Positions 25,756 to 33,148 of a stretch of DNA of 64,000 nt are shown here, piece by piece. The DNA lies in contig NZ_JAHYSG010000062.1 of the NCBI RefSeq assembly GCF_022095675.1, positions 9,150 through 73,149 on the forward strand. Direction: 5' to 3'. Made by a program: the position numbers and the translations under genes. Within the stretch, counting starts at the first letter, position 1, and each line of letters starts with the position of its first letter. The notes under the pieces were generated by a model that was not told where the DNA came from, searched no databases, and saw nothing but the letters and a program-made list of their open reading frames with translations. Source of the stretch: Dactylosporangium sp. AC04546 (GTDB taxonomy: Bacteria; Actinomycetota; Actinomycetes; Mycobacteriales; Micromonosporaceae).

Positions 25756-26651
25756 GACTCGAACGCCCGCTTCTGCAGCGCCCGCAGTACCGTGGCCGAG
25801 ACCACCAGCGTGCCCAGCGCGAGCACGACGGAGGCCGCGGCCGCCGTGTGGATGTCGCTGTTGACGAACGCGTCGGTGTAGACGGCCATGAGCGGCACCC
25901 ACGTGGACGGGATCGCGTCGGTGAGCGGCCGCAGCGTCGCCGGCTCGCTGAACACCTGCAGCGTCGAGATGAGCGCGAAGATTCCGGTCATCACCAGGGC
26001 CGGCGTGAGCAGTGGCAGCTTCACCCGCAGCGCGATCTGCACCTCGGTGGCGCCGTCGATGCGGGCGGCGTCGTAGAGCTCCTGCGGGATGCCCCGTAGC
26101 GCCGTGTAGAGCACGATCATGTTGAAGCCGACACCGCCCCAGATACCGATGTTCGCCACCGAGAACAGCACCGAGCCCTGGGTGAGGAAGTCGGGCGCCG
26201 GCAGGCCGACGGCCTCGGCGGCGTCCCGGATCGGGCTGACCTTCGGCAGGTACAGGAAGCCCCACAGCAGCGAGGCGATGACGCCCGGCACCGCGTACGG
26301 CAGGAAGATGCCGATCCGGGTGGCCCGCGCGAAGCGGACCCCGGGCGTGTCGAGCAGCAGCGCGAACAGCAGCGCGAGGCCCATCATCGTGGGCACCACG
26401 ATCGCGCCGTAGCCGAGCAGCCGGACGATGCCGTCCACGTAGTCGGGGTGGCTGAGCACGTCGGCGTAGTTCTCCAGGCCGACGAAGCGCTCGACGCGCA
26501 GTCCCAGGCCCCCGCCGGTGACCCGGGACGCGCGCAGGCTCAGCCACACCGTGTAGCCGATGGGGACGAGCAGGAAGAGCACGAGCAGGACGACGGCCGG
26601 GGTGAGCAGCACGTACGGGGTGGCGCCGGCGGACCGGCGGGGCCGGCGCAC
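25752..26651 (-). CDS. Sugar ABC transporter permease (MalF type)
   Basis: A 299-residue permease with six membrane segments (PYVLLTPAVVLLVLFLLVPIG at the start) and an EAA loop (YDAARIDGATEVQIALRVKLPLL). The GTG start lies 2 bp after the binding-protein stop and is preferred because it begins just before the first membrane segment with basic residues (RRPRRSAG). Together with the MalG-type permease and the lipoprotein it makes a CUT1 oligosaccharide importer; the ATPase would be a shared MsiK-type protein elsewhere, as is usual in actinomycetes. Confidence 0.93.
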   Translation of the reverse strand: MRRPRRSAGATPYVLLTPAVVLLVLFLLVPIGYTVWLSLRASRVTGGGLGLRVERFVGLENYADVLSHPDYVDGIVRLLGYGAIVVPTMMGLALLFALLLDTPGVRFARATRIGIFLPYAVPGVIASLLWGFLYLPKVSPIRDAAEAVGLPAPDFLTQGSVLFSVANIGIWGGVGFNMIVLYTALRGIPQELYDAARIDGATEVQIALRVKLPLLTPALVMTGIFALISTLQVFSEPATLRPLTDAIPSTWVPLMAVYTDAFVNSDIHTAAAASVVLALGTLVVSATVLRALQKRAFES

Positions 26652-26653
26652 CG

Positions 26654-27964
26654 CTACGCGCCCTTGACCGTGAAGCCCTGCTTCTTCAGGTCCGCGACGG
26701 ACGCGGCCTGCAGGGCGTCGGTGGCGGCGGTGAAGTCGCCCTTGTCCTGGATCGCCTTGGCGAAGATGTCGCTGTACTGGCTGTAGGTGACGTTGACGTT
26801 CGGCGCCCAGTTGAAGCCCCGCGCCGTCTTGGCGATCGCGGCCGCGTCGGCGTAGAACGTCGGCTGGTTCGGCATCATCGCGGGCGCCTTCGACAGCGCG
26901 GGCGTCGACTGGCCCTTCGTCGAGGCCGGGTAGATGCCGCCCGCGCTCACCAGCAGCTCCACCGACTCGGGGTCGGTGTTGAGCCACTTCACGAACTTCT
27001 CGGCCTGGGCCTGCTGCTTCGACTTGGCCCAGATCGCGGTCGCCGAGCCGCCCCAGTAGCCGGTCGCCGGGGCGCCGGCGTCCCACTGCGGCATCGGGAC
27101 CATCTTCCACTTGCCCTTGGTGCTGCCGGCGACGCCTTCGAGCACGCCGGCGCCCCAGATGGCGCTGGGCCAGGCGAGCAGCGTGCCGTCGCTCATGGCG
27201 GTGTTCCACTCCGGGGTGTACATCGGCTTGCCCGACAGCGTGCCGTCGTTGACGAGCTTCCCCCAGAAGTCGGCGACCTTCTTCGTCGCCGCGTCGTTGA
27301 TGGCGACGGTCCAGGTGCCGTTGTCGTTGGCCCACCAGTTGGCGCCGGCCTGCTCGGCGAGGCCGGCGAACCAGCCCGGGTCGCCGGAGGAGAACGTGGC
27401 GAGGTACCGCTTCGGGTCCTTCTGCCGGACCACCTTCGCGACCTCGGCGAACTCGGCCCAGGTCTTCGGCACCGTCAGGCCGTACTGCGTGAAGAGGTCC
27501 TCGCGGTAGTACAGCATCATCGGCCCCACGTCCTGCGGGATGCCGTAGGTCTTGCCGCCGAACGACGTCAGGCTCCAGGTCCCGTCGGTGAACTCGGACT
27601 TGACGCTGCTCGCGACGGCCGACAGGTCCTTGGCCACGCCGTTGGTGATGAGCACCGGCAGCGCCTGGTACTCGGCCTGCATGAGGTCGGGCGCGTTGCC
27701 GGCCCGGTGCGCGGTGAGGATCTTCGTGATGAGCTCCTCGCCCTGGGCGAGGCGGTTGACGGTGACCTTCTGCGTCGGGTTCTTCTTGTTCCAGATGTCG
27801 ACGACCTGTTCGATGTTCGTCGCCCAGGTCCAGAACTGCAGGTCGGCGGGGTCGTCGGGCCCGCCGCTGGTGGGGGTGTCGGTGTCGTCGTCGCCGCATG
27901 CGGCGAGTAGGGCCGCGCCGGCGGCCGCCTTCAGGAAGCCGCGCCGGGTGTGGGTGCTGGGCAT
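26654..27964 (-). CDS. Sugar-binding lipoprotein of ABC importer (family 1)
   Basis: A 436-residue extracellular solute-binding protein. The N-terminus has a twin-arginine motif (TRRGFLKAAAGAALLAAC) with lipobox Cys, so it is probably Tat-exported and lipid-anchored. The fold is family-1 sugar binding (DLQFWTWATNIEQVVDIWNK, PDLMQAEYQALP, GIPQDVGPMMLYYREDLF). The ATG has a GGAGGG ribosome site. It is the first gene of the importer operon, with the LacI-type operator 38 bp upstream. In this locus the ligand is likely galactan-derived oligosaccharide. Confidence 0.95.
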   Translation of the reverse strand: MPSTHTRRGFLKAAAGAALLAACGDDDTDTPTSGGPDDPADLQFWTWATNIEQVVDIWNKKNPTQKVTVNRLAQGEELITKILTAHRAGNAPDLMQAEYQALPVLITNGVAKDLSAVASSVKSEFTDGTWSLTSFGGKTYGIPQDVGPMMLYYREDLFTQYGLTVPKTWAEFAEVAKVVRQKDPKRYLATFSSGDPGWFAGLAEQAGANWWANDNGTWTVAINDAATKKVADFWGKLVNDGTLSGKPMYTPEWNTAMSDGTLLAWPSAIWGAGVLEGVAGSTKGKWKMVPMPQWDAGAPATGYWGGSATAIWAKSKQQAQAEKFVKWLNTDPESVELLVSAGGIYPASTKGQSTPALSKAPAMMPNQPTFYADAAAIAKTARGFNWAPNVNVTYSQYSDIFAKAIQDKGDFTAATDALQAASVADLKKQGFTVKGA

Positions 27965-28001
27965 GGTCGCCCTCCAGATCCGCGATTCAGGGGTGTGTGG
28001 T

Positions 28002-28017
28002 CTGTGAGCGATCACAG
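28002..28017. promoter_or_regulatory. LacI-type operator at the importer operon
   Basis: CTGTGAGCGATCACAG, palindromic except one base pair. On the minus strand a TTGACA (28045-28040) lies 17-18 bp before a weak -10 that abuts this site, so the operator would cover the transcription start of the binding-protein gene. Two related sites are at 28091 and 32861. Confidence 0.75.
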
Positions 28018-28090
28018 AGTCGACACCTCCGACCCGTGCTGTCAACCCCTCGTGACAAGATTGTTGCTGGGAAAATCTGGTGTGGAAGAT

Positions 28091-28106
28091 CTGTGAGCGG
28101 TCACGT
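28091..28106. promoter_or_regulatory. LacI-type operator at the SDR/GH53 promoter
   Basis: CTGTGAGCGGTCACGT, a looser copy of the same palindrome. It fills the spacer between TGGAAG (28083-28088) and TACGGT (28106-28111). That spacing puts the transcription start at or next to the ATG at 28119, suggesting a leaderless message. The layout matches the site upstream of the GH2 gene. Confidence 0.6.
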
Positions 28107-28118
28107 ACGGTGCCTCCC

Positions 28119-28853
28119 ATGAGCTCAGTCCTCGTCACCGGGTCGACCGACGGGATCGGCGCGGAGATCGCCGCCGAGCTGGCCCGGCGCGGGCACCACG
28201 TGGTGCGCCACGGCCGTCGCCGCCCCGACCCGCGCGGCGTCGGCGACTTCGTGGTCGGCGACCTCGCCTCGCTGGCCGCCACGCGCGCCATGGCGGCAGC
28301 CCTGCCCGCCGTCGACGTGGTGATCCACAACGCCGGCTGGGCGCCACGCGGCGACGAGCGGCCGGTGACGGCCGACGGCATCGAGGAGACGTTCCAGGTC
28401 AACGTCGTCGCGCCGTACCTGCTGACCGCCCTCGCCCCGCCGTCCGCCCGGCTGGTGTTCGTGAGCTCCGATGCGATCGCCCGGGCCAAGCTCGACGTCG
28501 ACGACCTCCAGCTCGCGCGGTCGTGGACGGCCGACGCCGCGTACGCCAACTCGAAGCTCGCCCTGACGGCCCTGGCGTTCGCGCTCGCCCGCCGCCGTCC
28601 CGACCTGCGCTGCAACGCGGTGCATCCGGGCTGGATCCGCACGAAGATGAGCGACTACTCGGCCCCGTTCGGCGTCGCACGGGGTGCCGAGACCCCGGTC
28701 TGGCTGGCCACGTCGTTCCAACCGGCGGCCGTCGCGACCGGCACGTTCTTCCACGACCGCCGCGAGGTGCGGCTCAACGAGCAGGCCTACGACCCGGCTG
28801 TGCAGGAGGCGGTCGTCCGGCACTGCGCCGTGCTCACCGGCATCGACGTTTGA
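28119..28853 (+). CDS. Short-chain dehydrogenase/reductase
   Basis: A 244-residue SDR with cofactor motif TGSTDGIG, HNAG in place of NNAG, catalytic Ser in VSSDA and YANSK for the Tyr/Lys pair. The arginine at residue 33 and surroundings (RHGRRR) favour NADP(H). The ATG is chosen to start exactly at SSVLVTGS; it has no clear ribosome site, which agrees with a leaderless start from the operator-controlled promoter. It precedes the GH53 gene by 11 bp. A role in galactan sugar conversion is suggested only by location; the substrate is unknown. Confidence 0.9.
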   Translation: MSSVLVTGSTDGIGAEIAAELARRGHHVVRHGRRRPDPRGVGDFVVGDLASLAATRAMAAALPAVDVVIHNAGWAPRGDERPVTADGIEETFQVNVVAPYLLTALAPPSARLVFVSSDAIARAKLDVDDLQLARSWTADAAYANSKLALTALAFALARRRPDLRCNAVHPGWIRTKMSDYSAPFGVARGAETPVWLATSFQPAAVATGTFFHDRREVRLNEQAYDPAVQEAVVRHCAVLTGIDV

Positions 28854-28864
28854 AGGGAATCGCC

Positions 28865-29971
28865 ATGTCCCTGACCCGACGCACGCTGCTGGCCGGTGTC
28901 GGCCTCGCGGCGTTGCCGCTGCCGGTCCCGGCCTTCGCTCCCCGTGGCATCCGGGGCGCCGACATCTCGTTCACGCTCCAGGAGGAGGCGGCCGGCGCGC
29001 GGTACCGCTTCCGCGGCCGCACCGACCGCATCGAGCACATCCTGCGCGCGGCCGGCGCCACCTGGGTCCGCCTGCGCGTGTGGACCGCGCCGCCGCCCGG
29101 CTACAGCGACCTCGGCCAGGCGCTGCGCCTCGCCGCCCGGGCCAGGCGGGCGGGCCTCAAGGTGCTGCTCGACCTGCACTACTCCGACTTCTGGGCCGAC
29201 CCCGGCCACCAGGACACCCCGGCCGCCTGGGCCGGTCAGGACCTGCCGGCCCTCGCGGCGACCGTGCGCGCCTACACCGCCGACGTCGTGTCGGCCTTCG
29301 CCCGCCAGGGCACGCCGGTCGACATGATCCAGACCGGCAACGAGGTCACCGCCGGGATGCTGTGGCCGGTGGGCCAGATCTACCGCCCGTCGGGCGCCGA
29401 CTGGGCGGGCTTCACGACCCTGCTCGACGCGGCCCTGTCCGGCGCCCGCGCCGCCAGCCCGCGCGGCCACCGGATGCTGACGATGGTGCACATCGACCGC
29501 GGCGGCGACAACGGCGGGGCGCGGTGGTTCTACGACCGGGTGGGCGTGGCGTTCGACGTGATCGGCCTGTCGTACTACCCGTTCTGGCACGGCGCGCTGT
29601 CGGCGCTGTCGGACAACCTGACCGACCTGGCGACCCGCTACGGCAAGCCGATCGTGGTGACCGAGACGTCGTACCCGTGGACGATGGGCGACGGCGACAC
29701 GTTGACCAACCTGCTCACCGACCCGGCGGCCCTCCCGGAGGGCGCGGCGTACCCGCCGACCCCGGCCGGCCAGGCGGCATACTTCCGCGAGCTGCGCCGG
29801 ATCCTGTCGACGGTGCCGTCGGGCCTGGGTGCGGGCTTCTTCGCCTGGGAGCCCGGCTGGCTCCCCGGCGTCGGCTGGACTCCCGGCGAGGGCAACCCGA
29901 ACGACAACCTGACCCTGTTCGACTGGTCCGGCCATGCGTTGCCCGCGTTGACGGCGGCATACGCCCCGTGA
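28865..29971 (+). CDS. GH53 endo-beta-1,4-galactanase (arabinogalactanase)
   Basis: A 368-residue secreted glycosidase. It has a twin-arginine-type signal (LTRRTLLAGVGLAALPLP, cleavage near AFA), so it is probably exported folded. GH53 signatures: RGADISF, VRLRVWT, LLDLHYSDFWADPGHQ, acid/base Glu160 in QTGNEVTAGMLWP, DVIGLSYYPFWHG and nucleophile Glu267 in VVTETSYPW. It cleaves type-I (arabino)galactan outside the cell into galacto-oligosaccharides. The ATG has ribosome site GAAGGGA. It is co-transcribed with the SDR and ends 8 bp from the convergent GH2 gene. Confidence 0.95.
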   Translation: MSLTRRTLLAGVGLAALPLPVPAFAPRGIRGADISFTLQEEAAGARYRFRGRTDRIEHILRAAGATWVRLRVWTAPPPGYSDLGQALRLAARARRAGLKVLLDLHYSDFWADPGHQDTPAAWAGQDLPALAATVRAYTADVVSAFARQGTPVDMIQTGNEVTAGMLWPVGQIYRPSGADWAGFTTLLDAALSGARAASPRGHRMLTMVHIDRGGDNGGARWFYDRVGVAFDVIGLSYYPFWHGALSALSDNLTDLATRYGKPIVVTETSYPWTMGDGDTLTNLLTDPAALPEGAAYPPTPAGQAAYFRELRRILSTVPSGLGAGFFAWEPGWLPGVGWTPGEGNPNDNLTLFDWSGHALPALTAAYAP

Positions 29972-29979
29972 GCTGATCG

Positions 29980-32847
29980 TCAGAGCACCGTCAGGGTCAC
30001 CTCCAGGCGGGCCGGGGCGGCCGGCAGGAGGTATGTGGGGAGCGGGCCCGGGCCGCACGACGCCGAGCCGATGCCGTTGTGGCCCGCGTCCAGCGTCAGC
30101 CAGGTGCGGCCGTCCGGGGTCAGCTCCGTCGGGTGGGTAGCCGCGTCCAGCGCCGCCGCCGGCCACGGGCGGGCCGCCAGGCCGAACGGGGTCGAGCCCG
30201 CCACCCGCAGCCCCGAGCCCGACGCGGAGGTCAGCGTCGCCCACCTGACCTCCGCGCGGCGGCCGTTCTCCTGCGGGTACACGTACGGCGTCTGCAGCGC
30301 CGACACCGACGAGGCGAAGCGGCCGACGCGCGTGGCCAGGCCGGTGTCCGGGTACGCCTCGCCGGGCCCGCGCCCGAACCACGCCACCTCGGTCAGCGAG
30401 CCCGGCAGCGCGAGCACCAGCCCGAGCATCGGCAGCGGCACGTCCCAGGGCCCGTCCGGCGCCACGTCCACGACCAGGCGCACCTCGTTCTCGCCGATGC
30501 CGCTCCAGGTGTACCGCACGTGCAGCCCCGCGACGGACGCGGCGGCCGCCACCCGGGTCCGCACGACGAGCCCGGCCGGGCCGGCGCAGACCTCGTCCAC
30601 GCGGCTGGTCAGCCGGTGCAGGCCGGCCGCCCGCCACCGGGGTTCGAGGGCCTCGCCGTGGGCGCCCCGGTCGTTGTCGGTCAGCGGGCGCCACACCTGC
30701 AGCTGCGGGCCGTCGACGGCGAGCGCGCCGAGCCGGACCAGCCGGCCGTCGCCGGCGTCGAACGTGGCCGGCCCGACCCGGATCGACCCGCCCTCGACGA
30801 CGGGCGCGGCAGTGGGGGAGGGCCGCAGGGAGACCAGGGGCGCGCCGACCGGGAACTGTGCCCAGGCGACCTCGTGCCCGGCCGGCGCCCAGGGCGCGTC
30901 CTCGGCCAGGACGGCCCGGACGGTCAGGAACGCCTCCCCGGCGGTCTCCGGCAGGTCGGGCAGGCGCACGCCGGCGGTCGCGCCCGGTGCGGCCACCACG
31001 GCGGCGAGGGTCCCGCGGGCGACCTCGGCGCCGTCGTCCTCCAGCGTCCACAGGAACCGCAGGTGCTCCAGGCCGCGGTGGGCGTACCGGTTGGTGACGG
31101 TCAGGCCGTCCGCCAGGGCGATGCGGACCGGCTCGACGGCCTTCTTCAGGTCGAGCAGGCCCGGCGACGGCGTGCGGTCCGGGAACAGCAGGCCGTCGGC
31201 GACGAAGTTCCCGTCGTGCAGCTCCTCGCCGAAGTCGCCGCCGTAGGCGTAGAACGGGCGGCCGTCGGCCGTGCTGGCCCGCAGCCCGTGGTCGATCCAC
31301 TCCCAGACGAAGCCGCCCTGGCAGCGCGGGTACCGCTCGTAGAGCTCCTGGTACTCGGCCAGGCCGCCGGGGCCGTTGCCCATCGCGTGGGCGTACTCGA
31401 CGTGGATGAACGGCATCGCGCGCCGGCGGGCGTCGAGGACCGGGTCGGGCAGCGGCTCCTCGGCGTGCCGGCCGATCGCGTCGACCTCGGCGTGGGTGAG
31501 GTACATCCGGCTGTACACATCGACGTCGCGGCACGTCCAGTCGCGCTCGTACAGCAGCGGCCGCCCGGTGTCGCGGGCCCTGGTCCAGGCGGCCATCGCG
31601 GCCAGATTGCACCCGGCGCCGCTCTCGTTGCCCAGCGACCACAGCACGACGCTCGGGTGGTTCTTGTCCCGCTCGACCATCCGCCGCATCCGGTCGACGC
31701 ACAGCGCCTCGAACCGCGGGTCGTCGGCCGGGTTGCCGCGCCAGTCGTGGTGCCAGAAGCCGTGCGTCTCCAGGTCGCACTCGTCGACGACCCACAGCCC
31801 GTACTCGTCGCACAGCTCCAGGAACCGCGGGTGCGGCGGATAGTGGCTGGTGCGCACGGCGTTGACGTTGTGCCGCTTCATGAGCAGCACGTCGGCGAGC
31901 ATGTCGTCCTCGGTCACGGCCCGGCCGCGGTCGGGGTGGAACTCGTGGCGGTTCACGCCGCGGAACAGCACCCGGCGGCCGTTGACGGTGAGCACCCCGT
32001 CCTCGACCGCGACCGTCCGGAACCCGGTCCGCACGGTGACCGTCTCGGCGCCGGTGCTGACGACGACGTCATAGCGCCGCGGCGACTCGTCCGACCAGGG
32101 CTCGATATTGGGGATATTCACGACTTGTCCGGAACGCAGGACGAGGCCGAGCTCGGGCACCCGCACCTCCGCGTCGGGTGCCGACACGAGCAGGGTGCCG
32201 GTTGCCGTGCGGTGGTCGTACTCCGCCCGCACCCACACGTCGTCCAGGGCACCCGACGACGGCCGCGACACCAGCGACACGCCGCGGAAGAGGCCGGACA
32301 GCCACCACATGTCCTGGTCCTCGAGGTACGAGCCCGAGCTCCACTGCACGACCCGGACCGCGAGCACGTTCTCGCCGGCCACCAGCAGGCCGGTGACGTC
32401 GAACTCGGTCGGCAGCCGGCTGCCGGTCGTCGTGCCGACCTCGGCCCCGTTGAGCCACACCCGCGCCGCCGAGTCCGCGCCGTCGAACCGCAGCCAGGTC
32501 CGCCCGCCGGGCCAGTCCGCCGGCACGGCGAAGGAGCGGCGGTAGTCGCCGGTAGGGTTCGCGGTCGGCACCCGCGGCGGGTCGAGCGGGAACGGGTAGT
32601 CGACGTTGGTGTACGCGGGCGCCCCGTAGCCGGCCAGCTGCCAGTGGGCCGGCACGGCGAGCGTGTCCCAGGCCGAGTCGTCGAAGGCCGGCGACGCGAA
32701 GTCCTCGGGCCCGTCGGCCCGGTCGGCGAACCGGAACCGCCAGTCGCCGTCGAGCGGCAGCTGCGGCGCGGAGCTCGCGAGCCGGGCGCGGGCGGGCAGG
32801 GCCGCCGGCGACGGCGTGAGGGACTCGAACCAGGCACGCGGGATCAT
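29980..32847 (-). CDS. GH2 beta-galactosidase
   Basis: A 955-residue five-domain LacZ-type enzyme. N-terminal jelly roll (PLDGDWRFRFADRADGP), catalytic TIM barrel with acid/base Glu408 (WSLGNESGAG) and nucleophile Glu484 (HVEYAHAMGN), and a C-terminal beta-galactosidase small-chain domain (VAWFGRGPGEAYPDT). No signal peptide, so it hydrolyses imported galacto-oligosaccharides in the cytoplasm. I chose the ATG at 32847 (MIPRAWFE). A TTGGCA-17-TATGGT promoter places transcription start on this ATG; two earlier in-frame ATG/GTG starts would lie in the promoter or operator. It is the terminal step of the locus. Confidence 0.95.
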   Translation of the reverse strand: MIPRAWFESLTPSPAALPARARLASSAPQLPLDGDWRFRFADRADGPEDFASPAFDDSAWDTLAVPAHWQLAGYGAPAYTNVDYPFPLDPPRVPTANPTGDYRRSFAVPADWPGGRTWLRFDGADSAARVWLNGAEVGTTTGSRLPTEFDVTGLLVAGENVLAVRVVQWSSGSYLEDQDMWWLSGLFRGVSLVSRPSSGALDDVWVRAEYDHRTATGTLLVSAPDAEVRVPELGLVLRSGQVVNIPNIEPWSDESPRRYDVVVSTGAETVTVRTGFRTVAVEDGVLTVNGRRVLFRGVNRHEFHPDRGRAVTEDDMLADVLLMKRHNVNAVRTSHYPPHPRFLELCDEYGLWVVDECDLETHGFWHHDWRGNPADDPRFEALCVDRMRRMVERDKNHPSVVLWSLGNESGAGCNLAAMAAWTRARDTGRPLLYERDWTCRDVDVYSRMYLTHAEVDAIGRHAEEPLPDPVLDARRRAMPFIHVEYAHAMGNGPGGLAEYQELYERYPRCQGGFVWEWIDHGLRASTADGRPFYAYGGDFGEELHDGNFVADGLLFPDRTPSPGLLDLKKAVEPVRIALADGLTVTNRYAHRGLEHLRFLWTLEDDGAEVARGTLAAVVAAPGATAGVRLPDLPETAGEAFLTVRAVLAEDAPWAPAGHEVAWAQFPVGAPLVSLRPSPTAAPVVEGGSIRVGPATFDAGDGRLVRLGALAVDGPQLQVWRPLTDNDRGAHGEALEPRWRAAGLHRLTSRVDEVCAGPAGLVVRTRVAAAASVAGLHVRYTWSGIGENEVRLVVDVAPDGPWDVPLPMLGLVLALPGSLTEVAWFGRGPGEAYPDTGLATRVGRFASSVSALQTPYVYPQENGRRAEVRWATLTSASGSGLRVAGSTPFGLAARPWPAAALDAATHPTELTPDGRTWLTLDAGHNGIGSASCGPGPLPTYLLPAAPARLEVTLTVL

Positions 32848-32854
32848 GCCGTGC

Positions 32855-32883
32855 ACCATACTGTGAGCGCTCACAGATGCCAA
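32855..32883 (-). promoter_or_regulatory. GH2 promoter with LacI-type operator in the spacer
   Basis: Read on the minus strand: -35 TTGGCA (32883-32878), a 17-bp spacer, -10 TATGGT (32860-32855). The spacer is occupied by the perfect 16-bp palindrome CTGTGAGCGCTCACAG (32861-32876). Repressor binding there would exclude RNA polymerase. The predicted start falls about 7 bp after the -10, on the ATG at 32847. Confidence 0.75.
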
Positions 32884-33148
32884 TCCTCCCGAACGCCGAT
32901 GTGACGCACCACCGATCCAACCTCACGAAGGCCCGCGCCGGGGCGCGGATCGCCCGGAACCCGCGGCGGGTGATCGCCGGGTGGTCTCTTGGTGAGAATC
33001 CCCTGCACACGCATGATCACGGCGCGTCATCGACCAGTCTGGGTCCGTGCCGCCCGCTGGCGGCATCAATCCGTTGTCTCGCCGCGCCCGTTCGTCCGTC
33101 CGTCCGGGTGCGGCCGCTTCGCCACGCCCCAGAAACGGAGCCGAATTT
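32884..33148. other. Intergenic region between GH2 and the NRPS-like operon
   Basis: Together with the GH2 promoter this is the longest gap in the window (about 300 bp). It holds the divergent promoters for GH2 and the five-gene NRPS-like operon. I see small GC-rich hairpins and no convincing coding sequence, RNA motif or further copy of the LacI-type palindrome. The NRPS promoter was not identified with confidence. Confidence 0.5.

Noticed and set aside
27965..28642. N-terminal extension of the sugar-binding protein
   Set aside because: It would place the Tat/lipoprotein signal in the middle of the protein and cover the operators and the SDR gene.
28787..31813. About 1000-codon minus-strand frame over GH53 and GH2
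   Set aside because: Low-complexity shadow; GH53 and GH2 catalytic motifs lie in other frames.
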